Assembly: GCA_023819025.1 (NCBI GenBank)
Contig: JAMWDC010000007.1
Coordinates: forward strand, 1-14,937
Source: Candidatus Omnitrophota bacterium
GTDB lineage: Bacteria > Omnitrophota > Omnitrophia > Omnitrophales > Aquincolibacteriaceae
Direction: 5' to 3'
DNA: 14,937 nucleotides
The notes under the pieces were generated by a model, which saw nothing but the letters and a program-made list of their open reading frames with translations, did not search any database and was not told the DNA's origin. The translations under genes and the position numbers were made by a program. Each line of letters starts with the position of its first letter. The stretch's first letter is position 1. This document shows positions 7,234-13,538 of this stretch, piece after piece.

Positions 7234-7620
7234 CTATAGCTTTCGAGCCATCTTTGCAACACTTTCCAGCGGTTGAGAAACACACTGTTTCATTTGCGAA
7301 AAATATGGTTTAAACAATGCGTCATTTGCCAAACATTCTTCGAGGCATTTCAATAGGCCCTGTTCAAATTTGTTTCGTGGTTCAAAAAGTAAATAGTACT
7401 TCCACTTCCACTGACTCTTCACTTTGACGATTCCGTGCCTACGCAGGTACGCCAGATGTCTTGAAATCTTTGCTTGATGCACTTTTAACGCAGCCTCAAT
7501 CTGGCACACGCATAATGCCCCCTTCGCAAGAAGGAGCACAATCACAAGCCGCGTAGGATCGGACAAAACCTTAAAGAAACGCGTATATGTCTGTATTTGT
7601 TCATTATTCCCGTTTGTCAT
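7234..7620 (-). CDS. arsR: ArsR/SmtB family metalloregulatory repressor
   Basis: A 128-residue winged-helix repressor that leaves DNA when it binds As(III) or a similar metal. The start of the fold is LSDPTRLVIVLLL (19-31). The sensor helix has ALC37VC39QIEAAL, the CxC of the classic ELCVCDL arsenic site; further cysteines at 92, 96 and 113 could supply the third ligand. The recognition helix is HQAKISRHLAYLRRHGIV (48-65), followed by the wing KWKYYLL. The ATG at 7620 has no Shine-Dalgarno sequence and sits about 10 nt from the predicted transcription start. It is the first gene of the unit running to arsC and very likely autoregulates through the palindrome directly upstream. Confidence 0.95.
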   Translation of the reverse strand: MTNGNNEQIQTYTRFFKVLSDPTRLVIVLLLAKGALCVCQIEAALKVHQAKISRHLAYLRRHGIVKVKSQWKWKYYLLFEPRNKFEQGLLKCLEECLANDALFKPYFSQMKQCVSQPLESVAKMARKL

Positions 7621-7630
7621 ATTTGTTTAA

Positions 7631-7664
7631 GCGTATATGATACGCAAATAAAAAAAATCTACAA
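7631..7664 (-). promoter_or_regulatory. ArsR promoter with overlapping operator
   Basis: On the minus strand TTGTAG (7664-7659) is followed after 16 nt by TATCAT (7642-7637). The -10 is embedded in the perfect inverted repeat GCGTAT-atg-ATACGC (7631-7645, same on both strands apart from the spacer). Transcription would begin near 7630, about ten bases before the arsR ATG. ArsR bound to the palindrome would block the -10, the usual autorepression design. The 3' end of arsG is at 7673, so the promoter fits entirely in a 52-nt gap. Confidence 0.65.
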
Positions 7665-7672
7665 GCCCTATT

Positions 7673-8521
7673 TTATGAAGCCCCTGGCGTCGTGTTTGAT
7701 TCTTCATCCCCAGATTGTTTATCCCAAAACCAAGCAAGGCATGGGCATCGCCGTTTCTCTGACTTATTCATTTCCTGCCCGTTTCGCTCGCTTACGGTTA
7801 TTGGATAACTGTCCAACTGGGCAAGCAAGCGAAGCAAATCTGGCAATAAGTAAATCGAACTGTAATAGAGCCCGACACAAACAAATATAATAGCGGTCGT
7901 TTTCCTCATATAAAATTCCAGATTCGTTAACCGTTTAAACAGATGACTCAAGGAAGTGACTCCAAGCGCCATGGCCACCGCAAATAAAAGCACGGGAAGC
8001 CCTGTCCCTAACCCATAGCTAAAGGGAAGAATCGCACCTAATGGATGATTAAGCGCAAGCGGAATCAAACTGCCAAAAAATAAAGCTGCCGAAACCGGAC
8101 AAAAGGCCAAAGCAAAAATAAGACCGAGCAAAAAAGCCCCCACCGCACCGGATTCTGCAAGTTTATTATGGTGCTTCTCGAACAACATGCCCCCGGGCAA
8201 TTGAATTTTGATCACTTCAAGCAAAATCAGCCCTGTAACAATCAAAATCGGGCCCAGAGCTTTTCCCATGTATTTCTGCAGAAAAAAGGCGGTCTGAGGA
8301 ATGCTAACGAGGGAATAAATAATACCCCACCCCAGCACGGCATACGAAATCATTCTCCCAAATATGTAGGCGAGTCCCGAAATAAAAACAGCCGCCGGAT
8401 GGGTTATTTTTTTCGACAAAAAAGAAACCGCCGCAATGTTCGAGGCTAAGGGGCAGGGGCTGATCGAAGTCAATATCCCCAACCATAATGCTGAACCAAA
8501 ACCGATCAGAATTTCCATCAT
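7673..8521 (-). CDS. arsG: ArsG family efflux permease (DsbD/CcdA-like membrane protein)
   Basis: A 282-residue inner-membrane protein with six predicted helices in the LysE/DsbD-CcdA superfamily, matching the ArsG group of aromatic-arsenical efflux permeases. Two Cys-Pro sites lie in helices: SISPC23PLA near the N terminus and LAFC141PVSAALFFG at the start of the second half. This is the spacing seen for the redox-active pair of CcdA/DsbD. The last 45 residues are hydrophilic and include a CPC (C259, C261), an extension beyond the usual family end. Two ATGs stand in tandem at 8521 and 8518; the first overlaps the arsF stop (ATGA). In the described arsEFG system ArsG exports trivalent aminobenzyl arsenicals after ArsEF reduction; a role as a thiol-reductant channel to ArsF is an alternative. 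Confidence 0.88.
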   Translation of the reverse strand: MMEILIGFGSALWLGILTSISPCPLASNIAAVSFLSKKITHPAAVFISGLAYIFGRMISYAVLGWGIIYSLVSIPQTAFFLQKYMGKALGPILIVTGLILLEVIKIQLPGGMLFEKHHNKLAESGAVGAFLLGLIFALAFCPVSAALFFGSLIPLALNHPLGAILPFSYGLGTGLPVLLFAVAMALGVTSLSHLFKRLTNLEFYMRKTTAIIFVCVGLYYSSIYLLPDLLRLLAQLDSYPITVSERNGQEMNKSEKRRCPCLAWFWDKQSGDEESNTTPGAS

Positions 8522-8967
8522 GGCACTTCTTTTAACAAACTATTAACTTCTTCGGTTACATAATTAAAATACCTCTGCTTATTACGGACATATTCCCATA
8601 TCTTGGTCAGATTTTTTGACTTTACTTCTTTGCCGTCTTTGAGCAATGAAAGGACAAGCGCCTTCGTATAAAGCTGGTAATCGTTTATGAAATGCTCATT
8701 GCCCCGGACTTCAACATTAACGACCTTAAACTCCAATTTCCCGGAAGCCAGCGCATCTTTAAAATTATTTTCGATCGCCTCTTTTGCATACTGCTCCATC
8801 ATGTAGCAAGTGGGGCAACGAAACCTGCCGTGAAAGTAATAGGCAATAACTTTGCTTGAAGGCGCTTGCTCATCAGCCGCATACACAGTGGATGGTAAAG
8901 GTTCTGTACTACTGATTATCACAGCAACTATCAGAAATGTCAAAATTGATCTTTTCAACTTTCTCAC
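8518..8967 (-). CDS. arsF: ArsF family protein, exported thioredoxin-like
   Basis: A 149-residue protein with an N-terminal signal (basic RKLKR, hydrophobic 8-20, likely cleavage after TVYA at about residue 30). The mature part has a thioredoxin-like core: a strand reading VIAYYFHG (40-47), then the active-site motif C51PTC54 at the head of a helix, and later strands around KVVNVE. It matches the ArsF family, annotated as a subunit of a nitrophenyl-arsenical nitroreductase. Its export places the CPTC site outside the cytosol. The open frame begins with a GTG overlapping the previous stop (GTGA), but AGGTGA then five bases leads to a TTG at 8961, which may be the real start; either keeps the signal peptide. 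It is coupled on both sides, to the FmdE-like gene and to arsG. Confidence 0.85.
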   Translation of the reverse strand: MRKLKRSILTFLIVAVIISSTEPLPSTVYAADEQAPSSKVIAYYFHGRFRCPTCYMMEQYAKEAIENNFKDALASGKLEFKVVNVEVRGNEHFINDYQLYTKALVLSLLKDGKEVKSKNLTKIWEYVRNKQRYFNYVTEEVNSLLKEVP

Positions 8968-9743
8968 CTATATTCGTTCTGTCGTTCGCGTGATTTCAAA
9001 ATGTCCTTATTGACAACATCCCCTCTTTTACCCAAGTGCGCATAAGGATCCGATTCCCAGATAAAACCGTCTAAAACTTGAATATTAAACGCCTCTTCCA
9101 ATGGATGCTCCACAAGCGACTTTGCAAATTCCCACTGCATTTTTTGCAGTTCACGCATTTCAGTCATTGTGAATTTGCCGGAGCGGACTTTTTCCTCAAG
9201 GTTAACAATTGCTTGGGGGAAAACCCCTGGTTTGAGTAAGACTTTTACGGCTTCATGGGTTGAAAACCGATATAGAATAAATTCGTTCCCCAAGGTTTTA
9301 TCAATTTTCTGAGTCCCAAAACGAATCCTGCCGCCGGTCAGATATGCGGCGACATCACCATAACAGGGCGAATTATTAGTAATAACGCCGGTATCTGTGC
9401 GATCAATAACACCATCAGGGTACAAATGCTTAAAACCGACGTATAAAGCGCCTGCTACCGTGAAAAGCCCATCACAAGCATGACCGTGAAACTTGATGAG
9501 GTCCTTCAGGGTAATCGTCTTTGTTTTATTTGCATAAGGCCCGAGGCTGCTTTCGGTATCTAAAACTTGAAAGGTCGGAACATAAGGGGCTTTCAAGATC
9601 CAGTCAAAATAATACCAATCGGTTTCATGACCCGAAGTATGACCATCCTGGTTGGAGATAGACTTCTGGCTAATCGCTCCCCCCAAAAAGACGAAAAGCG
9701 ACACGATGACTAAGAAACTTAGAATTCCCTTTTTTTTATGCAA
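8964..9743 (-). CDS. Secreted FmdE-domain protein (formylmethanofuran dehydrogenase subunit E-like)
   Basis: A 259-residue protein with a cleavable or anchoring N-terminal signal (KKK then hydrophobic 8-22) and an FmdE-like domain at about 78-215. The diagnostic motif is FHGHAC90DGL, where FmdE proteins have HGHxCPG; a second cysteine is in NNSPC127YGD. In FmdE relatives these residues form a metal site and the domain acts in redox enzymes. Here the protein is exported and next to arsF, with which it overlaps (GTGA). No ATG is available: the TTG at 9743 has GGAG 8 nt upstream, and a stop lies seven codons earlier in frame, so TTG is the credible start. It does not belong to methanogenesis in this context. 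A partner of ArsF in arsenical or metal redox chemistry outside the cytosol is inference. Confidence 0.75.
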   Translation of the reverse strand: MHKKKGILSFLVIVSLFVFLGGAISQKSISNQDGHTSGHETDWYYFDWILKAPYVPTFQVLDTESSLGPYANKTKTITLKDLIKFHGHACDGLFTVAGALYVGFKHLYPDGVIDRTDTGVITNNSPCYGDVAAYLTGGRIRFGTQKIDKTLGNEFILYRFSTHEAVKVLLKPGVFPQAIVNLEEKVRSGKFTMTEMRELQKMQWEFAKSLVEHPLEEAFNIQVLDGFIWESDPYAHLGKRGDVVNKDILKSRERQNEYR

Positions 9744-9769
9744 TGGGTAGACTCCAGACAGTTACAATC

Positions 9770-10516
9770 TCAGAAGAGCGTGTAAATTTTGTAGAGCGTC
9801 ATGATGACTATAAAAATGCCAAACATCTGTTTCAGCTTTTTCCCGGGAACGTAAAGACTCGTAATCCTGGCACCGAAAAAGGCACCTAGTGTGCCTACCA
9901 CGATAAGCGGTACTGCTAAACTCCAATCAATCTTTGCTGTGGAAAGATGCGGAATAAGTGCCGAGAACGAGGGCAGCGTAACAGCAAAAGCATTTATCCC
10001 CGCAGCCTTCTTCTCCTCAAAACCGAGTAAAATCAGGGTCGGCATGAGCAAAAATCCGGGTCCAATACCAAGAAAACCCCCAAGCACGGCAATAGGAATA
10101 GCTAACAAAACCGCTGCGGTGAAATGCTCTTTTCCTGCCCTCTCGTTTTTTGTTTTTCGGAACAACCGGTACGCCAAATATAAAACCGAAACGAGATATA
10201 CATACCAGATGTAAGTGGGATTGATAAAATGGGCCAAGTAAGCCCCAAAAGGCGCAGAAATGGTGGTGACAACAGCCAGGATAATTGCCTTTTTCCAAAC
10301 CACATAACCGCTTTTAGCAAATCCAAATGTGGAGGATAGTGCAGTTAAACCGTTTAGCAAAAGCGATAACGGTTGCACTTGGTTGACAAGATCAGGTAGA
10401 AACAGAGATAAAAAAGGCACCGCAGAGAAAGCGACTCCCAAACCCAACATCCCTGACACGAGAGCCAGTATTCCTAAGCCCACGATCATCACAATCATCA
10501 TGATGTTTGAACTCAT
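9770..10516 (-). CDS. TauE/SafE family membrane exporter
   Basis: A 248-residue integral membrane protein with two repeats of the TauE domain, each starting with a glycine-rich helix: LVSGMLGLGVAF (19-30) and LGGFLGIGPGFLLMPTL (about 144-160). Around eight helices are visible with a short basic loop (FRKTKNERAGK) between the halves. Characterised relatives move sulfite, sulfoacetate or other organosulfur anions out of the cell. In this operon a sulfur or thio-arsenic compound could be the cargo, but nothing in the sequence fixes it. The ATG at 10516 follows GGGGG with about 7-nt spacing. It comes 39 nt after the ferredoxin stop, the widest gap in the run from 13403 to 7673, and 26 nt before the FmdE-like gene. 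Confidence 0.88.
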   Translation of the reverse strand: MSSNIMMIVMIVGLGILALVSGMLGLGVAFSAVPFLSLFLPDLVNQVQPLSLLLNGLTALSSTFGFAKSGYVVWKKAIILAVVTTISAPFGAYLAHFINPTYIWYVYLVSVLYLAYRLFRKTKNERAGKEHFTAAVLLAIPIAVLGGFLGIGPGFLLMPTLILLGFEEKKAAGINAFAVTLPSFSALIPHLSTAKIDWSLAVPLIVVGTLGAFFGARITSLYVPGKKLKQMFGIFIVIMTLYKIYTLF

Positions 10517-10555
10517 TATAGTACCCCCTGTATATCCAGTATTTGTCCTATCAGA

Positions 10556-10831
10556 CTATTGACGAGCCCTTTTCAATATGTCTTTCAGAATAGCTAAAGG
10601 AGGAAATGAAATTGCGCCTTCTTTACAGAGCCCCGCACAGGTACTGCAACCCACCACGCAACGAAAGGGTTCTGCTACTTTAGTTTTGCTGTTCTTATCA
10701 TCCCAGGCATATACCTTCTGCCGGCAAAAGTTAAAACATTCCTGACACCCAACGCATTTCCCCAAGTCAACCGTCGGATACCAAGGGATATTCTCCCTCG
10801 GGATGCCTTTGTACTCTCCGTACTTACCCAT
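10556..10831 (-). CDS. Small ferredoxin with two [4Fe-4S] cluster motifs
   Basis: A 91-residue soluble ferredoxin. Cluster I has the classic spacing C26-x2-C29-x2-C32-x3-C36. Cluster II is C58-x3-C62-x2-C65-x3-C69 with the wider first gap of GC-type motifs, and the proline usually after the last cysteine is Lys70. The short C-terminal helix (ILKDILKRA) and N-terminal aromatic stretch are extra to the core. It should carry low-potential electrons in the cytosol. The ATG at 10831 overlaps the end of the thioredoxin gene by 8 nt with a GGAGG-type site inside that gene, so the two are coupled. Among arsenic genes it may feed electrons to the ArsF/FmdE-like partners or reduce the thioredoxin, but no reductase is encoded nearby. 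Confidence 0.9.
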   Translation of the reverse strand: MGKYGEYKGIPRENIPWYPTVDLGKCVGCQECFNFCRQKVYAWDDKNSKTKVAEPFRCVVGCSTCAGLCKEGAISFPPLAILKDILKRARQ

Positions 10832-11072
10832 TGCCTCCCTCCTTCTGAATCAATTGCTTCACCTGTTCCACCGAGGGGATTTTCCCCTGCATAACAATTT
10901 TCCCGTCAATGATAAGCGCTGGAGTCTGCATAATACCCTTCTCGATCATCAAGTTAATATCCGTAACCTTAATTACCTCTGCTTGTTTGTTTAATTCCGC
11001 TAAGGCTTTTTTGACATTTTCCTCGGTACTGTGACATCTATGGCACCCTGGCCCCAATACTTCGATTTTCAT
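10824..11072 (-). CDS. MTH895/TM0996-type mini-thioredoxin
   Basis: An 82-residue thioredoxin-fold protein of the small redox-active disulfide group. The active site is GPGC10HRC13 directly after the first strand, and the cis-Pro turn is QTPALIIDGK (about 49-58). It is cytosolic, without a signal. Family members reduce disulfides of partner proteins and are frequent beside ArsG-like and DsbD-like membrane proteins; it may fill the slot of ArsE in this cluster, which is inference. The ATG at 11072 has GGAGG with 7-nt spacing. It sits 13 nt after arsM, so it could also supply thiols to ArsM, which needs reductant to release trivalent methylarsenicals. Confidence 0.9.
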   Translation of the reverse strand: MKIEVLGPGCHRCHSTEENVKKALAELNKQAEVIKVTDINLMIEKGIMQTPALIIDGKIVMQGKIPSVEQVKQLIQKEGGNG

Positions 11073-11085
11073 TTTTATTCCTCCG

Positions 11086-11910
11086 TTATCGCGGTTTTAT
11101 AGCTGAGACTTCGATACTTACGACCACATCCTCGAGTCTCTCAACATCTTTTACCGTAATGATAGAATCATCCCTAACTGTCTTGGCAGTGGCATCATTC
11201 GTCATTGTTTCGATAGGATAACTGACCTCTCTCACAATTTTTATCTCTTTAAAACCGGCCTCTTTGATCAATCCAAGATAATCCTCTTTTTTGACCGCTC
11301 CGGCAATACATCCGACATAAGCTTCCATAGAATTTTTTATGCTGACCGGTAATTCGCCGGCGAGAACGAGATCCGAAATCATAAACCGGCCGCCGGGCTT
11401 GAGCACTCGAAATGCTTCGTCAAAGACCTGCTGTTTTGTCCGGGAAAGATTGATCACGCAATTCGAAATCACCAAATCAACGGAATTGTTTTCGACAGGA
11501 AGCTTTTCAATTTCGCCCAGACGAAATTCGACATTTTTATAGCCGCCTTGTTCCGCATTCTTGCGTGCCCTTTGAATCATCTCCGGAGTCATATCAACCC
11601 CGATAACCCGTCCCGAATGACCGACTCTCTGCGCGGCAAGAAACACGTCGAACCCCGCCCCACTGCCCAAATCCAAGACAACCTCACCTTCTTCGATAGA
11701 GGCAAGAGCGAGCGGATTACCGCACCCTAAGCCCAAATTCGCGCCTTCGGGTACCGCACGTATCTCTGAGTCGCTATACCCAACCGCCTTACTTATGCCT
11801 GTGGCAAGATTCGAATTGCCACAACAGGACGAAGACACACAACACGAACCACCTTGCACGGCAATTTTTCCATAACCTTCTTTAACTTTCTGTTGGATAG
11901 TTTTTCCCAT
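11086..11910 (-). CDS. arsM: Arsenite S-adenosylmethionine methyltransferase
   Basis: ArsM transfers methyl groups from S-adenosylmethionine to As(III) in the cytosol. At 274 residues it is full length. The SAM site is LDLGSGAGFD (79-88) with the acidic GVD (104-106). The three cysteines needed for arsenite binding and methylation are present: LGC63GNP, SNC151VINL and YVGC201IAG. The N-terminal segment also carries two Cys pairs, SCC24VSSSCC30G, often seen in bacterial ArsM. A C-terminal domain of about 45 residues (from 230) completes it. The ATG at 11910 lacks a strong ribosome site; an AGGAAA lies well upstream, so it may rely on coupling to the permease gene 18 nt before it. Confidence 0.95.
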   Translation of the reverse strand: MGKTIQQKVKEGYGKIAVQGGSCCVSSSCCGNSNLATGISKAVGYSDSEIRAVPEGANLGLGCGNPLALASIEEGEVVLDLGSGAGFDVFLAAQRVGHSGRVIGVDMTPEMIQRARKNAEQGGYKNVEFRLGEIEKLPVENNSVDLVISNCVINLSRTKQQVFDEAFRVLKPGGRFMISDLVLAGELPVSIKNSMEAYVGCIAGAVKKEDYLGLIKEAGFKEIKIVREVSYPIETMTNDATAKTVRDDSIITVKDVERLEDVVVSIEVSAIKPR

Positions 11911-11928
11911 ATCTTTTTTATCTTTTTC

Positions 11929-13101
11929 CTAATTGACCATAGCCCCAAAAATCATACCGCTTATCGTGGCCATCAGAACAACAAGACTGACATAAATAAT
12001 CGTTTTTTTTATTCCCATAATGCTCCGCAACACAAGCATATTGGGTAAACTCAATGCTGGTCCTGCCAAAAGCAGCGCCAAAGCAGGCCCTTTACCCATC
12101 CCTGAGCCGATCAACCCCTGTAGAATCGGGACTTCGGTCAGCGTGGCAAAATACATAAAAGCGGCAACTATAGACGAAAAAAAGTTCGCCCGAAATGAAT
12201 TCCCACCGACAAGGGCCTCGACAAATCGGGAAGGAATAATTCCTTCATGACCCACTCTGCCCAACAAGAACCCGGAGATCAAAACACCCCCCAAAAGAAG
12301 CGGCAGGATCTGAAGCGCAAAGGTCCAGGAAGCAGAGGTCCATTCTTTTAGTTCTTCTTTCTGGAACCATTTGATGATCATGACCGCGAGCGCGACAAGC
12401 GAAACTCCGGAGATCCACCATTTGTATTGATAGATCAAGGCCCACGCTCCACAGTCTCCTTCAAGCGGCTTGCCCCAGTTTGCGAAAACGAGAAACGCAA
12501 CCATTGAAGCAAAGTAAAGTGTTGTTTTCCCTAATGAACGCGTTTCTTTGATCCCGCCAACATTGAAATCACCGTTTGCGTGGCGCACTCGCTCTTCCTT
12601 GAGGAATATGAAATGCATTAATAGGCCGATCACAACGCTGAATAGTACGGCTCCCACAGCGCGGGCGAGTCCCAAGTGCCAGCCGAGAATGCGAGCAGTC
12701 ATGATGATAGCTAAGACATTGATCGCAGGACCGGAATAGAGGAAAGCAATGGCAGGTCCAAGCCCCGCCCCTCTTTTGTATATCCCACCAAACAAGGGCA
12801 GAACCGTACAGGAACAGACTGCCAGTATGGCGCCGGACACAGAAGCAACACTGTAAGACAAGAATTTATTGGCTTTGGCCCCGAAATATTTCATGACCGA
12901 GGCCTGGCTCACGAAAACGGAGATCGCCCCAGCGATAAAGAACGCAGGCACAAGACAAAGGATCACGTGCTCACGGGCGTACCATTTGACAAGGGCGAGG
13001 GCTTCGAATATCGCATTCGTGAAACGCAGATTTTCCACCGGTAGATAAAAACATGCCAGAAATCCCACTAAAACCCAAAGAAACTTTTTCCACTCTTTCA
13101 T
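11929..13101 (-). CDS. DUF318-type permease (ArsP-like family), short-loop form
   Basis: A 390-residue inner-membrane permease, a distant paralogue of the one at 5672-6976. The first half has AVCSCTVLPLFGGIYKRGAG (94-113) and YSGPAINVLAI (122-132), and the second has TLTEVPILQGLIG (320-332) and LLAGPALSLPN (344-354). The paired CSC motif at 96-98 is retained; the cytosolic loop between the halves is short (about 165-190). Family members with CSC plus SGPAxN export trivalent organoarsenicals or soft metals. Placement directly before arsM suggests export of methylated arsenic. Its ATG overlaps the regulator stop (ATGA), with AAGGG 5 nt upstream, so regulator and permease are translated together. 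Confidence 0.9.
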   Translation of the reverse strand: MKEWKKFLWVLVGFLACFYLPVENLRFTNAIFEALALVKWYAREHVILCLVPAFFIAGAISVFVSQASVMKYFGAKANKFLSYSVASVSGAILAVCSCTVLPLFGGIYKRGAGLGPAIAFLYSGPAINVLAIIMTARILGWHLGLARAVGAVLFSVVIGLLMHFIFLKEERVRHANGDFNVGGIKETRSLGKTTLYFASMVAFLVFANWGKPLEGDCGAWALIYQYKWWISGVSLVALAVMIIKWFQKEELKEWTSASWTFALQILPLLLGGVLISGFLLGRVGHEGIIPSRFVEALVGGNSFRANFFSSIVAAFMYFATLTEVPILQGLIGSGMGKGPALALLLAGPALSLPNMLVLRSIMGIKKTIIYVSLVVLMATISGMIFGAMVN

Positions 13102-13403
13102 TTTTTCCCTTTCTTGATAATTTCACAACATCCACCTTCAATGCGGATAGCTTTGATATTGACCAAGGCATCGGTGATTTTACGACGCGCCGACGAAAGA
13201 ATTCTCGACACGGTTGAGCGGGAAACTTTCATACGACTTGCGATCTCCTCCTGTTCAAGCCCTTCCAAATCACATAAGTGGGCAGCTTCAAACTCATCAA
13301 GCGTAAGACTCACCTTCTCAAGTCCCCGAAGGGGTTTGCACAGCGGCTTGAAGCACCGCTCACCCGGCACACATTTAACCCATCTGGTTTTCTTAGGCCG
13401 CAT
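13098..13403 (-). CDS. UPF0251 (DUF134) family transcriptional regulator
   Basis: A 101-residue DNA-binding protein starting MRPKKTRWV, the family start. The N-terminal part has C11VPGERC17FKPLC22, a cysteine cluster that could hold metal, followed by VSLTLDEFEAAHLCD and a sigma-like helix-turn-helix (about 50-72, with recognition helix SRSTVSRILSSARRKI). The C terminus adds a GGCCEI (C92, C93). Members regulate nearby genes, but their effectors are mostly unknown; the many cysteines and the location suggest a thiol- or arsenic-responsive switch (inference). The ATG at 13403 is preceded by GAGGGGGG; the open frame extends eight codons further but that part lacks homology. It lies immediately downstream of a 22-bp palindrome likely to be its operator. 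Confidence 0.9.
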   Translation of the reverse strand: MRPKKTRWVKCVPGERCFKPLCKPLRGLEKVSLTLDEFEAAHLCDLEGLEQEEIASRMKVSRSTVSRILSSARRKITDALVNIKAIRIEGGCCEIIKKGKK

Positions 13404-13418
13404 CGATCCCCCCTCTTC

Positions 13419-13440
13419 ATTATGCACATATGTGCATAAT
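13419..13440. promoter_or_regulatory. Perfect 22-bp palindrome, putative operator
   Basis: The half-site ATTATGCACAT is mirrored exactly to give a 22-bp dyad with no spacer. It covers the -10 and predicted start of the promoter above, so bound protein would repress. The dimeric UPF0251 regulator encoded 16 nt downstream is the obvious candidate ligand. No second copy is seen in the window. Confidence 0.75.
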
Positions 13441-13464
13441 ATCCATGGCCAGCCGTTTTGTCAA
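13436..13464 (-). promoter_or_regulatory. Near-consensus sigma70 promoter of the UPF0251-permease-arsM unit
   Basis: On the minus strand a perfect TTGACA (13464-13459) is followed by exactly 17 nt and then TATTAT (13441-13436). Transcription should start near 13429, about 26 nt before the regulator ATG. This is the strongest promoter match I find in the window. Confidence 0.8.
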
Positions 13465-13538
13465 CGGCCCATTCGTATGATCGTTTACAATTTTCTTCGC
13501 AATAGCTTCCTCGCTTAATCCCCTCCCATACGAATTTC

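Noticed and set aside
8502..8521. Possible selenocysteine sites in ArsG, thioredoxin or ArsC
   Set aside because: The key positions are ordinary Cys codons and no in-frame TGA is read through in any of these genes.
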